Shown: piece after piece, positions 1 to 11,616 of the stretch
How the letters are laid out: each line of letters opens with the position of its first letter
Position numbering within the stretch: the stretch's first letter is position 1
Assembly (NCBI GenBank): GCA_023614405.1
Contig: CM042688.1
Coordinates: 380,667,331 to 380,731,330 of the forward strand
DNA length: 64,000 nucleotides
Source of the DNA: Avena insularis
Lineage: Eukaryota; Streptophyta; Magnoliopsida; Poales; Poaceae
Direction of reading: 5' to 3'
The notes under the pieces: model-generated
Seen by the model: the letters and a program-made list of their open reading frames with translations, nothing else
Told to the model about the DNA's origin: nothing
The model's database searches: none
Made by a program: the position numbers and the translations under genes

Positions 1-199
1 TACCCTGGCGGCGCAATATGGGGATGATCCAAAAGGGGCGTCCCTCAAATCGAGTGCAGAAGGAAATCACTCGCCAAGTCAATTTGGCGATAAACTCTCC
101 ACCTTCCACCACTGAGTACCTCAGTGGAAGCGAGTCTTGAATCACCTTAGACAAGCGCGACCACCCACGGCAAGTACCTCGCCCAGGCCGCTTTCCCCT

Positions 200-470
200 C
201 GTTCTCGAGGCGTAGATCGGGGGCTTTGATATGAGTCGCGTCTTCATGGACGGCGGGAGCAGCATCAACCTCACGTTCGCAAGTACCTTGCACGCGATGA
301 GGATCCCTCTGACATGTCTGGATGTTTCAGACACGACGTTCCACGACATCATCCTAGGGAAGGGAGTGTACCCCCTGGGCAAAATCAACCTCGACGTCAT
401 CTTCGGCACGCCGCAGAATTTCTTGCGAGAACGCATCGACTTCGAAGTTGTCGATTGACCCTCATAGTAC
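200..470 (+). pseudogene. Retroviral-type aspartic protease domain of the gypsy pol remnant
   Basis: The frame through 231-458 contains FMDGGSSINLTF, matching the plant gypsy protease active-site loop (D-G-G/S-S at the catalytic Asp), and then a DIILGKGVYPLGKI segment like the flap and downstream strands of retropepsins. Retroviral-type proteases work as dimers, with one catalytic Asp per chain, to cut Gag-Pol. The first Met at 231 is internal to the polyprotein and is not a real start. The reading stops at 456-458 inside what should be continuous pol, so the domain is a fragment. Confidence 0.75.
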
Positions 471-872
471 CACTACATCCTCGGACGTGTCCCGTTCGCG
501 AGGATCATGGCGGTACCACACTATGCCTATCTACAGATGAAGATGCTAGGACCAAACAGCGTCATCACAATCAACGGAAGCTTCGAGAGGTCTGATAACT
601 GTGATAGAGAATTCAACAGAATCTCCCAGTCCTTCGACATGCAAGAGGAACTCAGAAAGTTGAAGGAGTCGACAGGCAATAGTCTGCCTACCCTGAGCAA
701 GCCAAGCTCACCCGACCTCTCCTTCGACTCGTCGGTGCACACCAAGAAAGTCTAGGTCCACCCAACGGACCCAGCCAAGACGGCCCTCATCGCCAACAAC
801 TTGAGTTCTGCATAGGAACTCACGCTTGTTAAGTTCCTCTGTGAGCACTGGGAAATCTTCACATGGTGTCCA

Positions 873-1560
873 ATGGACATGCCAGGAATTCCCAGGGAAT
901 TCACCGAGCACTCACTCAATGTGAATCTAGACGCAAGGCCAATCAATCACGCAATACGGCAACTGTCTAAACCAAGAGCAAAAGCGGTCGGTATGGAGAT
1001 CAATAGACTCCTTGACGCAAGTTTCATACGCGAGATCAGGGAAAGCACCTGGCTCGCAAATACAGTGCTTGGGCCTAAAAAAGACACAGATATCATGCAG
1101 ATGTGCGTGGACTTCACCTCCTTGAACAAGCACTGCCCGAAGGATCACTTCCTGTTGCCACGGATCGGTCAAATAATCTACTCCACTGCAGGATGCGAGT
1201 GCCTCTGCTTCCTCGATGCCTACTGAGGCTACAACCAGATTCGAATGAAGGAGGAAGACCAGGAGAAAACGGCATTCACAACACCCTTTGGTGTGTTCTA
1301 CTACAACACGATGCCCTTCGGGCTAAAAACGCCGGAGCCACCTACCAACGGTGTATGCAGGCCTGCCTCAAGAACTAACTTGCTTGCAATATCCAAGTAT
1401 ATGTCGATGAAATCATCATCAAAACCAAAGAGAAAGCCACGTGAATCGACGATATCCGCGAGACCTTCGATAACCTCGACCTATACCGGATCAAGCTCAA
1501 TCCGGACAAATCCGCCTTCGGCTACCATCTGGGCAATTACTCGGATATCTCATCTCTACG
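873..1560 (+). pseudogene. Reverse transcriptase domain, catalytic box changed to YVDE
   Basis: The frame from 873 reads through the RT fingers (CVDFTSLNKHCPKDHFLLPRI) to FLDAY, whose Asp is the first catalytic residue. TGA at 1224-1226 interrupts it, and the frame continues with GYNQIRMKEEDQEKTAFTTP and MPFGLK. A one-base frameshift follows, and a second frame gives NAGATYQRCMQACLKN, TAA at 1376, then VYVDEIIIKTKEKA. The catalytic box at 1400-1411 is YVDE where active RTs have YVDD; the last Asp is a metal ligand. With the stops and the frameshift this RT is dead. The downstream piece to about 1560 matches the FDNLDLYRIKLNPDK region of plant gypsy RT. Confidence 0.88.
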
Positions 1561-2183
1561 AGAGGGATCAAAGCAAACCCGAAGAAAATAAAAGACATAC
1601 TGGCCATGGAGAAGCCGAAGAACGTAAAAGGCGTCTAGCAGCTGGCTGGGCAAATCGCAGCGCTCAGTCGATTCATCAGTCGAATGGGTGAATAAACGCC
1701 TTCTACCAACTCTCGCCATAAGGCTGATAAGTTCGAGGGGATAGAAGAAGCATAAGAAGCATTCGAAGACCTCAAGCACCTACTGTCCACCTTGCCAGTA
1801 CTGGTGATGCCTCGTGAAAAGGAGCCACTGCTGCTATATATCTCCGCCACCAACCAGGTGGTGAGCACTGTGCTCGTGGTGGAATGAGCTGTAGAAAACA
1901 AAGTCCACAGGGTACAACGCCTAGTCTACTACCTCAGCGAGGTGCTCATGCCAACAAAAACAGCGGTACTCACACTACCAGAAGCCGGCGTACGACATCT
2001 TCATGACAGCCAGGCGACAGCGCCACTACTTCCAGGAGCACCCAATTATGGTGGTGAACGACGACCCACTCAGACACATACGAGAAGCGCGACGCGATCA
2101 AGTCGCAAGTTCTCCCAGACATCCTCGTGCACTGGATGGAGAATCAACTCCCCGACAAGCCAGATATGTCTTATCTTTGGACG

Positions 2184-2560
2184 ATGCACTTCGACGGGTC
2201 CAAATCAAAGGACGGAGCAGGCGCAGGTGTCATACTGACATCACCCCAGGGAGACAAGATGAAGTATGTTCTGTGAATGCAGTTCACAGCCTCCAACAAC
2301 GAAGCTGAATATGAAGCCTTGATCCATGGAATGCGGATGGCGAAAGCCTGTGGTGCAAAGAGGCTCGTCATCTACGGCGACTCCAAACTGGTGGTCAACC
2401 AAACAATGCACGAGTGTGACGCCCTGAGCGACAACATGATCGCCTATCGCGACCTCTACGACACACTTGAGGGATAATTTGACGGTTGTGAGCTGCGACA
2501 CGTTGGCCATGAAAGCAATGAAGAGGCGGATATACTCGCCAACATCGGCTCCACCTGCGC
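2184..2560 (+). pseudogene. RNase H domain with its four acidic residues still readable
   Basis: The domain starts with MHFDGSKSKDGAGAGVIL (catalytic Asp at 2193-2195) and continues with NNEAEYEALIHGM (Glu at 2307-2309), YGDSKLV (Asp at 2379-2381) and EEADILANIGS (Asp at 2529-2531), the order of the D-E-D-D residues in type I RNase H. TGA at 2274-2276 sits just before MQFTASNNEAEY, where relatives have an uninterrupted chain, and TAA at 2475-2477 follows LEG. This domain removes the RNA strand during reverse transcription. Domain identity is secure; function is excluded by the stops. Confidence 0.85.
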
Positions 2561-2837
2561 TCCAGTACCACCTAGGGTATTCCTTGGGCGCATCTGCGAA
2601 TGCTCTATCAAGCCGAAGGCTCCAGGAAAAAAGGGAAGCACGTCAACACACTCGGGGGCTACGCCACCCAATGAACCGATGTCACTCGAGGACATGGAGC
2701 TTGATACAGAACTCGAAGGCCCAATGGAAGTCATGATGATCGAGCCATCTTGGACATAGCCGTATATCACATACCTGCTTAGCAAAAGGCTGCCAGATGA
2801 CCTGACTGACGCGCGAAACATAGCGCGACAATCCAAG

Positions 2838-3955
2838 GCATTTGCACTCATCAACGGCGAGTTGTACAAACGCAGCATCACAGGAGCTCTTCAGAGGTGC
2901 GTCTCCAACGGAGACGGAAGAGCCATCCTCCTCGACATACACGAAGGCACTTCCTGACACCATGTGGGTAGTCACGCTCTTGTCGCCAAAGCTCTACGAG
3001 CTAGATTCTACTGGCCAACGACCATGCTTGATGCCAAGGATATCGTCCAGTGCTGCAACCCTTGCCAGCGATTCACGCATAAACCGCACGCACCCGGCAT
3101 GGAAATCAGGCCAATACCAGTAGCTTGGCCCTTCGCACAATGGGGACTCGACATGGTCAGCAGGCTCCCGACGTCCTCGCGAGGAGGCTACGTCTCCCTC
3201 CTAGTCACGATCGACAAATTCACCAAGTGGATCGAGGCCATGCCGGTGACGAATCAGTCAAGAGCCAGCGCTGTCAAGTTCTTCGAGTTCATTGTGTACC
3301 ATTTTGGGGTGCCACATAGCATCACCACGGACAACAAGACAAACTTCACCTCCAAGGAGTTCCAGGAATTCTGCGAAGACCTAGGAATAAACATTAGCTA
3401 CTCCTCGGTGGCTCACCCTCAGACCAATGGTCAAGTGGAAAAGGCCAACAGCCTCGTCTGTGGCGGAATCAAGAAAGGACTCCTTCGGTCACTCGAACAA
3501 GCCGCTGGATCCTGTCCAGATGAGCTGCAGTCCGTACTTTGGAGCCTATGCACAACTCCAAACAGCGCCACGAGATACACTACGTTCTTCATGGTGCATG
3601 GTGCTGAAGCGGTGCTACCCGCAGAAGTGCGCTACAAAGCCCCGCGAGTGGTTTCATACAGCCAGAAGGATTCAACTCTCACACTCGAAGACTCTGACGA
3701 CCTCCTTGAGAAGGCACACGAGATCGCGGCAGAGAGATCCACGATCTACCAGTAGAGCCTCCGTAACTACCATAGCAGAAGGCTACGCCCAGATCCTTCG
3801 TCGAAGGAGACCTAGTCCTGCGACTGAAGCAACAAGGGCATCTCAAGTTCGAGTCCCGTTGGGAAGGACCTTATGTGATTACAGAAGTAATCCCAGGTGG
3901 AGCCTACTGCCTTCAAGATTTCAAGAGTGGAGTCGCATACAGAAGTAATCCTAGG
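2838..3955 (+). pseudogene. Integrase with intact DD35E triad, interrupted
   Basis: An N-terminal zinc-binding region (HEG, HH, then CNPCQRF) is followed by the rve core. Catalytic residues are Asp in GLDMVSRLP (3150-3152), Asp in TTDNKTNF (3330-3332) and Glu in GQVEKANS (3438-3440). Exactly 35 residues separate the second Asp from the Glu. The largest uninterrupted stretch runs from about 2964 to 3755. TGA near 2955 separates the first His residues from the rest. After TAG at 3753-3755 a frame change leads into the C-terminal strand region (GDLVLRLKQQGHLKF, WEGPYVI), ending near 3950. No chromodomain follows, which argues against the chromovirus branch. Confidence 0.9.
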
Positions 3956-4632
3956 TGATGCCTATCGACCCGTTTCTACCCTTAGATATTTTTACTTTAC
4001 AAATAAGGCTATTCAGCTAGGCTACTTAGCCACACATTGTACCTCGTGATATTCTACGAGTAAATAAAGCTAAGTACCCCAAACCCTGTGTTTTATGCTT
4101 TTCTCGCAATAATTTTACTCGGGGGCTGCGCCACCCTTTACATCCTGTTCCACGAACAACACAGTATCCTGAGTAGCTGACGTACTACCAATCGAACCCA
4201 TGATAAACACCAACCCAGCTGCAACGCACCTGATAGGTTGGCAAGGTGCTAAGATGAATGTACGTCAGGCTAACGAAAAGGACTTGTATCTCACAATACA
4301 GTTGAAAAATATACAAGCTAGCAAGCTCTTTACATATTAATGGGTACCAAAAACACCCACCGTAATCATATGAATTTTACAACACTTATACATCTATGTG
4401 CAGGATACAAATTACTCTACTGCTGCAAAAGAAGAACATTCATTTTCTCTTCAAAGAAGTCGGCGATGTCCTCCGCTGGCCGATCAACCGCCTGATAGTG
4501 CAGTACCATGTTCCAAGTCATCCCTTCTAGCGGCGGTGATCCAACAGCAACAGCCATGATGTTCACATCTGGTCTATGCAGTCGCACCAGCGACAATGCA
4601 GCCTTAGCACCGGCGACCAGCTGCTACCGCAC
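3956..4632 (+). other. Non-coding spacer of the Tat element between pol and the antisense ORF
   Basis: I see no conserved coding frame here. The stretch starts AT-rich after the integrase end and contains a GCGCCACCCTTTA-type GC patch near 4125. It then leads into the 3' part of the antisense ORF. This spacer position is usual for Tat elements with an antisense gene. Confidence 0.5.
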
Positions 4633-6259
4633 TCACTCGCGGACCGCGCTTATATCCTGAAATTTCACCAGAAGAGCTAACAGGCTTGAGGGCACAGCGT
4701 ACAATGGAAACATCATTTGGTAAATATACTTCAAGCAAGATTGGGCATTCTTCAAGCATTGAAGCACCCGCGATGCACGACCCTGCAAAGTCGCCAATGC
4801 GACTGCACGGTCATGATCCACCCAAAAGTACCCACTAGCTTGCAGCTGCTCCTGGGTTAGGTCATTCATTCGAATGGCCACCCAGTCCTTCTCATCCTAC
4901 GGATGGCGAGCGCTAATAACTACAAAACGCGAGACCAAAAGTATAAGCCAAGGCATCACCACAAATGGCTAAAAGAAAGGATAAGAAGATATAGAGCTAA
5001 CATTTAAAGTGCTCGTTCAGCTGATCAACCTCGCCGAGAAGATACTTCTCGTGAGTGGTGGCCTTCTCCTCTTTCAACTTCCACACATCCGTGTTACGAC
5101 GGATGATGGGCAACTCCCGCTCCCACTTCTTAATACAATCACGCAGTCGCGAGAGAAGCGACAACTCCTCCACCTTTGAACGCGGTTGCGCTCCGTTTTC
5201 ATCAGTGGAAGTAGAGTCACAAGGGTCACTCGAAGGACCCTATTATAATCAAGCAAGAAGCAAATAAGGGAAGAAGAATACATTGATAAAAGTGCGAATG
5301 CATTCAAACACAACAAAGTATTAACAGGGACACTCCCAGCAAAGCATAGTCTAGTCAAAAGGAAGCTACAACTATTATAGATGGCAACTAAGGAGCAATT
5401 TTCTTCTTCGACTTGGACTTCGACTTCGGGGGCCTCATCGAATCTGTGGCAGCCTCTAACGCCACAGACTTTCCGGTGGTAGCCCCAGATGCCGCAGTCT
5501 TCGCCCCCTTCGCTCGCTCTAGCTCTGCAGAATATTTCGCGTCTATATCGATGAGATGAGGCCCATACTTACCACAACTAGTGGCGAAGGGATCAAACAC
5601 TACATGTTGGTCATCCGCGTCGATAGGCATCGACTTGGATATCATGCTGGGGTCCAACTCCACGCCATGAGCTTGCGCCATCGCGAGTGCCATGGTGGCG
5701 CCAACAGACCATTGAGAGTTCTTGAAGTCCATGGGAATACCTTCGGTGAAGGATTCCACCAGGTCATCAAGATTGTCAATTAGGCTGGCCTTTGGCGTCA
5801 GGTCCTCCTGGAGGCAGCTCAGCATAACTTTGGCTTTCCCCAGCATCTCTTGGAGGGACACACCGCGATCCTCGACGGTGGCCACGGCGCCAGCAAGAGC
5901 ATCCTCGCGGCACCAGGCATGGTCGTCAAAGCTCAGACCAGCGGCATCTGAAGAATACAAGGTGTCAGCATAAGGACAAGCAAAAATAAGATAGGGGCAA
6001 TACAAGTGAAGCATCGCAAGTACCTAAGAGCGCCTTTGAAGTCGAGAAAAGTTGTTCCGCGAATAACTTCTCCCTCTCAGCAGCAGAGGCACGGATGTCT
6101 TCCTCATGTTTCTGTGACTCCTCTACGACTGTGATTGCCTCGTCGCGCTTCTTCTCCGCTGCAGCAAGCCCCTTCTCGAGGGACGTAAAGCAACGAAGAA
6201 GTTCATTATGCTTACCTACAAAGGGCAGAGCACGACAAGTACATGAGTCTAAAAATTTC
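4633..6259 (-). pseudogene. Tat antisense ORF, downstream (C-terminal) part
   Basis: On the - strand several coding blocks follow one another: about 6240-6020 (coiled-coil with AAAEKKRDEAITVVEES and AAEREKLFAEQL), 5950-5390 (AGLSFDDHAWCREDALAGAV, then a Ser/Lys-rich basic end SKSKSKKKI), 5240-5010 (a charged helical block) and 4881-4633 (MNDLTQEQLQASGYFW...). AT-rich, intron-like gaps separate them, and GTAAGC/TTTGTAG-type splice signals are visible near 6215-6225. Antisense genes of this kind are known in the Tat clade; their product has no established function. Frames are kept within blocks but not between them, so I treat it as a decayed multi-exon gene. Exon limits are approximate. Confidence 0.65.
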
Positions 6260-6264
6260 AATAC
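6260..6264. repeat. Target site duplication, left copy (AATAC)
   Basis: AATAC immediately precedes the TGTCAC start of the 5' LTR and is identical to the five bases after the 3' LTR. Five bases is the usual duplication length for LTR retrotransposons. Confidence 0.93.
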
Positions 6265-6889
6265 TGTCACATCCCAAAATTTTCCAAATCTTGTAATGTG
6301 AAAAATAAAATAACAAAAATAAATTTTTGTTGAAAATCAGAGTGAAAAGAAACTTTTGTTTCTAAAAGGAAACCAAAATCCCATCTTGAACAAACTTTGG
6401 TAGAAGTTTGAATTCAACAAAAATCCAAATCAAGGGAAATGCATTCCTCAATGAATGTATCTGGAAATTTGAACACTTGGAAAATAAATCCAAATCCCTA
6501 AACCCTAATGGAAGGAAATCAATTTTCCAAAGTATCTCCAAAATCTATGGATTTGATCCATACCAAGTTTGATCAACAAATAATCACAAAGGATCAAGAA
6601 AGACCTTAGAGATTGGTTTCACTTAGTTTGGAACCATAGACAAAATCTTATGACTATAATAATATAAGGAAATTGAATTTCCAAAAGCTAATAAAGCCCT
6701 TACCAAAAGCCATACCAATTGGTGATCAATAATCCTAAAGGGATTAAAAAGATAAACATTTAATAAAGGAAAAATAAATTGTTTTGAAACACTGTTTTAG
6801 ATCTTTTAATAAAAGACTTTGGTTTCAAATGAAAAGATAAGCCAAATTAATTTTGGCCAAACTTTTGAAATAAAATATTTTGTTTTGAT

Positions 6890-7115
6890 AAAATGAGTAA
6901 AGGTTTATTTAAATAAAATAAAGGATTTAAATATCCAATTTTATTTAAGTAAAAGCTTTTCCCATTTTAAATGAACACCAAGTATTTTATTACTACCTTG
7001 AAATCTTTTATTAAAAGGTTTTGTTTTGATTAAAATGAGTAAAGGATTATTTAAATAAAATAATAAGGATTTAAATATCCAATTTTACTTAAGTAAAGGC
7101 TTTCCCATTTTAATT
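6890..7115 (+). repeat. Imperfect tandem duplication (142-bp offset) inside the LTR
   Basis: AAAATGAGTAAAGG starts at 6890 and again at 7032, each followed by TTTAAATAAAATAA, GGATTTAAATATCCAATTTT and a CCCATTTTAA stretch. The same pair occurs at 13273 and 13415 in the 3' LTR, again 142 bp apart, so it predates this insertion. Confidence 0.75.
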
Positions 7116-7822
7116 AAAACACCAAAACTTATTTATTTATTTAAATAAGTTTCCAAGTATTCTTTTATTTTTCAAATTAAAACCTTCTAGTTTGGTTTTG
7201 AAAATAATTGGATTTCAAATGGAAATTTTATTTAAATAAATCAAACACTATTAAACAACTAAAGATCCATTTTATTTAATTATTAAATGGATCCTAAATT
7301 AAATAAAAATAATATTTCATTTTGAGATTTGGATTATGTTGATAAACAGAACCAAATTCAAAATACCAAGTTGAGTGTTTGTTTGAATGCTTGAACAATT
7401 GAATGAAATTCAAAACAGAAAAAGAATTAGAAAAAGAAAAAGAGCGACGAAAAAAAATAAGAAAAGGTTGAGACCCAGACCCACTAAGGCCCAGTCCAGC
7501 CCAGACTTTCCCCTCCCCCGAAGAAACCTTTTCTCTCCTCGAGAGCAGACCATACAGGCCTAGCCTGGCCCTCTTCTCCTCCCTCACCCCATGAGCAGTG
7601 GGCAAAACAAAACCCGAACCGTTTTCTTACATTGACTGAACCCTGCACCCGATGACAAGTGGACCCCTCCTTCCTTTCTTTTTCCACTGACCAGAGGACC
7701 CCACCGCCACCTCCTTCTTCATCCCCGCGACTCCTTCTTCCTCCTCCATGGGCAGTTTACGCCGTTGATAGCTCCCGTCAATTCGCGATAAAGCCGTCCA
7801 TTAAACCTCACCTGACGGCGCC

Positions 7823-7829
7823 TATTTAA
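7823..7829 (+). promoter_or_regulatory. TATA-like box inside the 5' LTR
   Basis: TATTTAA lies in the context CGCCTATTTAACCGCC, just upstream of a CT-rich stretch typical of plant transcription starts. The same box is at 14216-14222 in the other LTR. If used, transcription starts about 1.6 kb into the LTR and R plus U5 is about 3 kb. Confidence 0.5.
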
Positions 7830-10773
7830 CCGCCTCCCTCTCCTCTCTGTCATTTCACAGACATCGCCTCCCCTCGCCACTAGGCTGCCGCCAATTCTCT
7901 GCCACCGCGTCACCGTGAGCTCTCTCCTCAATTCCGGCGAGCCCAGCCACTGCCTTGCCTCCCCGAGCACCCTAGCATCTTCTCCACTCCCTGGCGCTTC
8001 TGTCCATACCACCCATTCATCCGCGGGTACCCCAGAGCCTCGACAACGACGACCACAGCACCACACCGCCTACGCGTTTCTCCGCGAGCTTTCCAGTGAA
8101 TTCCGTCCAGACATCTCGATCATGCTCCGTGAACCCCATGATCACCCGTATCTTCACCGTGCCTTTGTTTTGCCGGGGTGAACTACAGCGTGCGCCGTCA
8201 AATACCTTTGGCGCAAATGCATGCGCAAACTCCGGCGACTCTTCTGGTAAGCACAAGACCACCCCGACCCCTCTCGTTCACGCACACGACTCTGTCTCGT
8301 TCTTGCGCATCTAACCGAGCCTTCTTTTCGTTTCGGAGAGAACCACAGCAACGTCCTCGACAGCAACCGGAGCCAACCGCCGCCCGCAGCAACTCCGGCG
8401 AGCAATCAAGGATAGCCCCGAGCGCCCCTTGACCAACCGCGAGTACATTAAGCATCGCCGTGACCCCCTGAGCCCGGTGAGCAACCCCTCCTTCTCCCTC
8501 ACCTCCTGTAGCGTCGCCTCCGTCGTCGACCGACCACTCCGCCGTCGGTAGCCTGGCTTGACGCCCGACTTACAGGTCAATGCGATGACAGCCGTTCGAT
8601 CCAGATCGGACGAGTACGATAGAACCACTTACACGCGAATAGGTACGCCCTCTGGACCGTACGATCTAAATAGATCCAACGCTCCACGTTGCCGATCCAC
8701 ACCGAACCGGTACGGGCGAATAATATTAAGACGCGTGGCACTAGATCTGTTTAAAAGAGATTTGAAAACAGAAACTTTTGCCATTTTCAAACCCATGTAT
8801 CTTTTGATCCACACGTCCAAATTTTACAAATTTGATGTCGTTGGAATCAGCAAGACAAGCTCTAGCCAACCCTGCCCTTAGTTTAGCAAATAGTATTTGT
8901 TAGCTTGTTTGATTATGCAGAAACATTTGAGTGCTTGCTAACATTAGAAAAATCATTTAAAAATGATTTTAAGGTTAAAACCTTTGCCAATTAGTTTGTT
9001 GTGACCTTACTGACCCTAGGAACCAACCCCTGTTTTGGAAAATGATTTTGGAAAAGAATAGGATGGATTAATTAGTTTAGTCCATTTCTAGCTAACTAAA
9101 ACTATTTGTTTTGTTTATGAAAATGCTTTCATAAAGAAAACTTTGGAGAAAATGTTTTGAACCAAACCTACTGACCCAAAACACCAAGTTTTGCAATAGC
9201 AACTCATTTGGTGAAACCTATAGGTTAATACCCTAGTAGAAATGTTTCTACACCCCATAGAATGACACTTTGTTTTGCAAATGGTTTTATAGTGAAACCT
9301 TTTTGCAAATGACTTACTTCACAAAATGACCATTAGGTGTACCCAAATGTCTCGACCCACTAGGAACCACTTTTGCAAACAAAGCAAAGCTTGGCATGCT
9401 TGCATGCAATTCTTTGACTTTGTTATTTTTTGTTTGTGTGTGTTGTTTTGCTTGATTGGTAGATTAAGTTTGTGCCTTGCTTGATTGAATTGTAGTGACT
9501 TGAAGAGTGTGAGTGTTGCAAGGACAAGGAGTAAACCTATACCCTCTACCAAAAAGGCAAGTGATGCTTCATATCTAATGTCCCATTATTTTCTATGCAT
9601 TAGTGTTTTTGCTAAGTAAAACTTGTATGGTTTTTATTTTGCTAAGTATAGATCTTGCTATAGGAAAACTAGTAGAATGAATCCTTAGTAGGATTTTCCT
9701 AAGTTAAGAATCCTATTACTATCAAGATTAGCCTAGCTAATAGAAAACCTGGGTGGGATATATATTCACACTATGAAAAATATTCTAAGTCTGAGGACTT
9801 GTGTTTTGTTTAATAAAACAACTAAAGATTAATGGATCACCTGGGTGGAATGGATGGAATGGTTATGTTGAGTGGTTACACAAGGCCAGGGGTACTGGTG
9901 AACCTTGTGTATCTCACTTGTGGATGGCCACCCAGGAACAAAGAGATTTGAGTTGTCAAATGTTGAGAAGCTTCAAGTGCAACCACTTGGCAATATGGGC
10001 TCTGCCATGATCATATAGGTTGCAAGAACTTAGCCACATGGACAGTGGGTGGTAGTGATTGATAGGTTGGAACGCGTCCATGTTGGTCTAAGGGAAAGCT
10101 TCTGAAAGATTTTGTCTTGGGAAACCAAGTCTTGTGGGTAAAGTGCACCACCTCTGCAGAGTGTAAAATCTAAGTACTTAGCCATGTCCCTGGTAAAGGA
10201 CAATTTGAGCATCAAGACATGGAAACTTCAAGAATCTCATCACTCCAATTTCTAAATAAAACTTGTGGGTGAACAAGGGTTGTGTGAAATTCTTCAATCT
10301 TTGATGGAGAGATGGCTTGGTACAAGGATCTCAAAATCTTAGATTGAGGAAATTTGTTTTTGCCAAGCAAATCTTCAGTCTTTGATTGGTAGATGCCCTG
10401 AGTGGATCTCCAGTCTTTGATTAGTAGATGTCTTGGAAAGTTTTTGCCAAACAAAACTTAGTATTTTCAAAATGATAGGAAAAATCTATTTTGAGCAATG
10501 CAAGCCTCAACTCCACTTAGCCAAAATGCATATAGATGATAGACTCCACTATACTACCAAAGTATCACTTGCCAATACAATTCAAATGTATTGACCCTTG
10601 TGGCTGTAACTTATGATGTTGCAGGTTTGATTGATTTTAGTGAAGATTGATTGATTAGGATTACAAAGTCTACAACCAACATCTGCCTGTGGCACTTTGA
10701 AGATGAAGGACCCATGACTATAGTTATTCCGCTGCAATGTAATGTAATAGCCTAATGAGCTATGTATTGATGT

Positions 10774-10779
10774 AATAAA
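10774..10779 (+). terminator. Candidate polyadenylation signal, 5' LTR
   Basis: AATAAA in a TG/TA-rich stretch (ATTGATGTAATAAAACTATG) about 145 bp before the LTR end. Near-upstream TGTAA repeats fit plant polyadenylation elements. Position suggests the R/U5 border is nearby. Confidence 0.45.
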
Positions 10780-10925
10780 ACTATGTTATTCCTGGTTATA
10801 AAGTTGTATTATGACCCTTGTTTCTTGATATTACATCTGAACTGTGGATGCTAGCTATTGATCCAGGGACTAGCATTGTAAACACAGGGGACTCAATCTT
10901 ATTAAAGGTTGGGGACGCTACAGAA

Positions 10926-10937
10926 TGGTATCAGAGC
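10926..10937 (+). other. Primer binding site (tRNA-iMet type) of the LARD-like element
   Basis: TGGTATCAGAGC lies three bases after the CA end of the 5' LTR. This is the usual plant retrotransposon primer site, complementary to the 3' end of initiator tRNA-Met. Confidence 0.9.
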
Positions 10938-11616
10938 ATTGTGTTGCCTGTAGGATTTGTAACCCTAGGATTGGACAAAAACCCTTAGACAATAGGAGTT
11001 GTCTTATTCCAAAACTTATTTACAAAAACAATCTTGTAAACTCTTTCCTTAATCATTTTTGGTTTCAACTCTACTTCTCTTCTACTTCAAAACTTGATGG
11101 AAAAGCCTACCCCATGACCAAAGACTACACCATGTGCAAAGGACTTCTTCAACTTCATCAACTCTAATGACTTCAACTTCTTCAACATCTTCAACATGTA
11201 CACCAAGGACTTCAACTTGGATATCACTAAAGACTACAAGTCTTGAGTAACATTTCACTTGAAGACTAAGGAAGAACAACTTAGAAGAAGCCATCACCAC
11301 CTTTGAAGTTTTGTGACCAAGAGTTTTTCCCAAAGGAACCATGATCTCAAGCAAGAAGAATCAACCAAGAAGGATGGGAAAATCACAAGTAAACCATGTA
11401 GATGGACCACCATATTTTAGTTAAGTCAAACCCACCGACTTATGTGGTGTAACAAAAATATTTTGTTGCCTAAGTATGTACTAGACTTTGTTGTTTGAGT
11501 GGATTGTTTGTTTGTGATTGATTGCACATTGCTTGTGTGATTTGTGATGTGTGTGAATAGAATTGATTCCTTAGAAAAACCTTTTGCCTATTCTAATCCC
11601 AATCCAACCCAAACAG
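10938..11616 (+). other. Leader between primer site and Gag-like ORF
   Basis: About 680 bp without a convincing coding frame. It contains several short CTTCAAC repeats at about 11,150-11,220 and a T/G-rich stretch at 11,460-11,540 before the ORF. This is where a packaging signal would be expected, but nothing specific can be named. Confidence 0.5.

Larger units (their letters stand above)
1..3955 (+). pseudogene. Tat-type gypsy pol polyprotein remnant (protease-RT-RNase H-integrase)
   Basis: This is the pol region of the gypsy element, which would make the enzymes for cDNA synthesis and integration. Recognisable parts are the protease (DGGSSIN), RT (FLDAY, TPFG, MPFGLK, YVDE), RNase H and integrase. 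It cannot give one product: TGA follows FLDAY at 1224, a one-base frameshift lies near 1330, TAA lies at 1376, and more frame changes follow up to about 2180. From about 2184 to 3755 a single frame covers RNase H and integrase, broken by TGA at 2274, TAA at 2475, TAG near 2758, TGA near 2955 and TAG at 3753. The 500-870 and 1560-2180 stretches are linker and RT-thumb/connection sequence, readable only in pieces. Confidence 0.9.
6265..10922 (+). repeat. 5' LTR of the LARD-like element (4,658 bp)
   Basis: It starts TGTCACATCCC and ends GGGGACGCTACA. The first 1.2 kb is AT-rich, about 7480-8600 is GC-rich with promoter and leader features, and the rest is AT-rich. By eye the AT-rich flanks match the 3' LTR almost base for base (about ten differences in the first 1.2 kb). 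The GC-rich block differs by dozens of small indels and substitutions. No long ORF in it looks like a real gene. Confidence 0.93.

Noticed and set aside
3956..4200. Possible 3' LTR of the Tat element right after integrase
   Set aside because: No TG...CA-bounded direct repeat or primer/polypurine context is seen, and the antisense ORF that follows belongs to the same element's interior.
7265..7296. Inverted repeat GATCCATTT...AAATGGATC as a possible regulatory hairpin
   Set aside because: A short palindrome in AT-rich sequence, present in both LTRs by descent; nothing ties it to a function.
7800..8600. ORFs in the GC-rich part of the LTR (e.g. 7915-8181 and 8178-8432) as genes
   Set aside because: The frames are not kept in the other LTR copy, several overlap on both strands, and composition is that of a promoter/leader.
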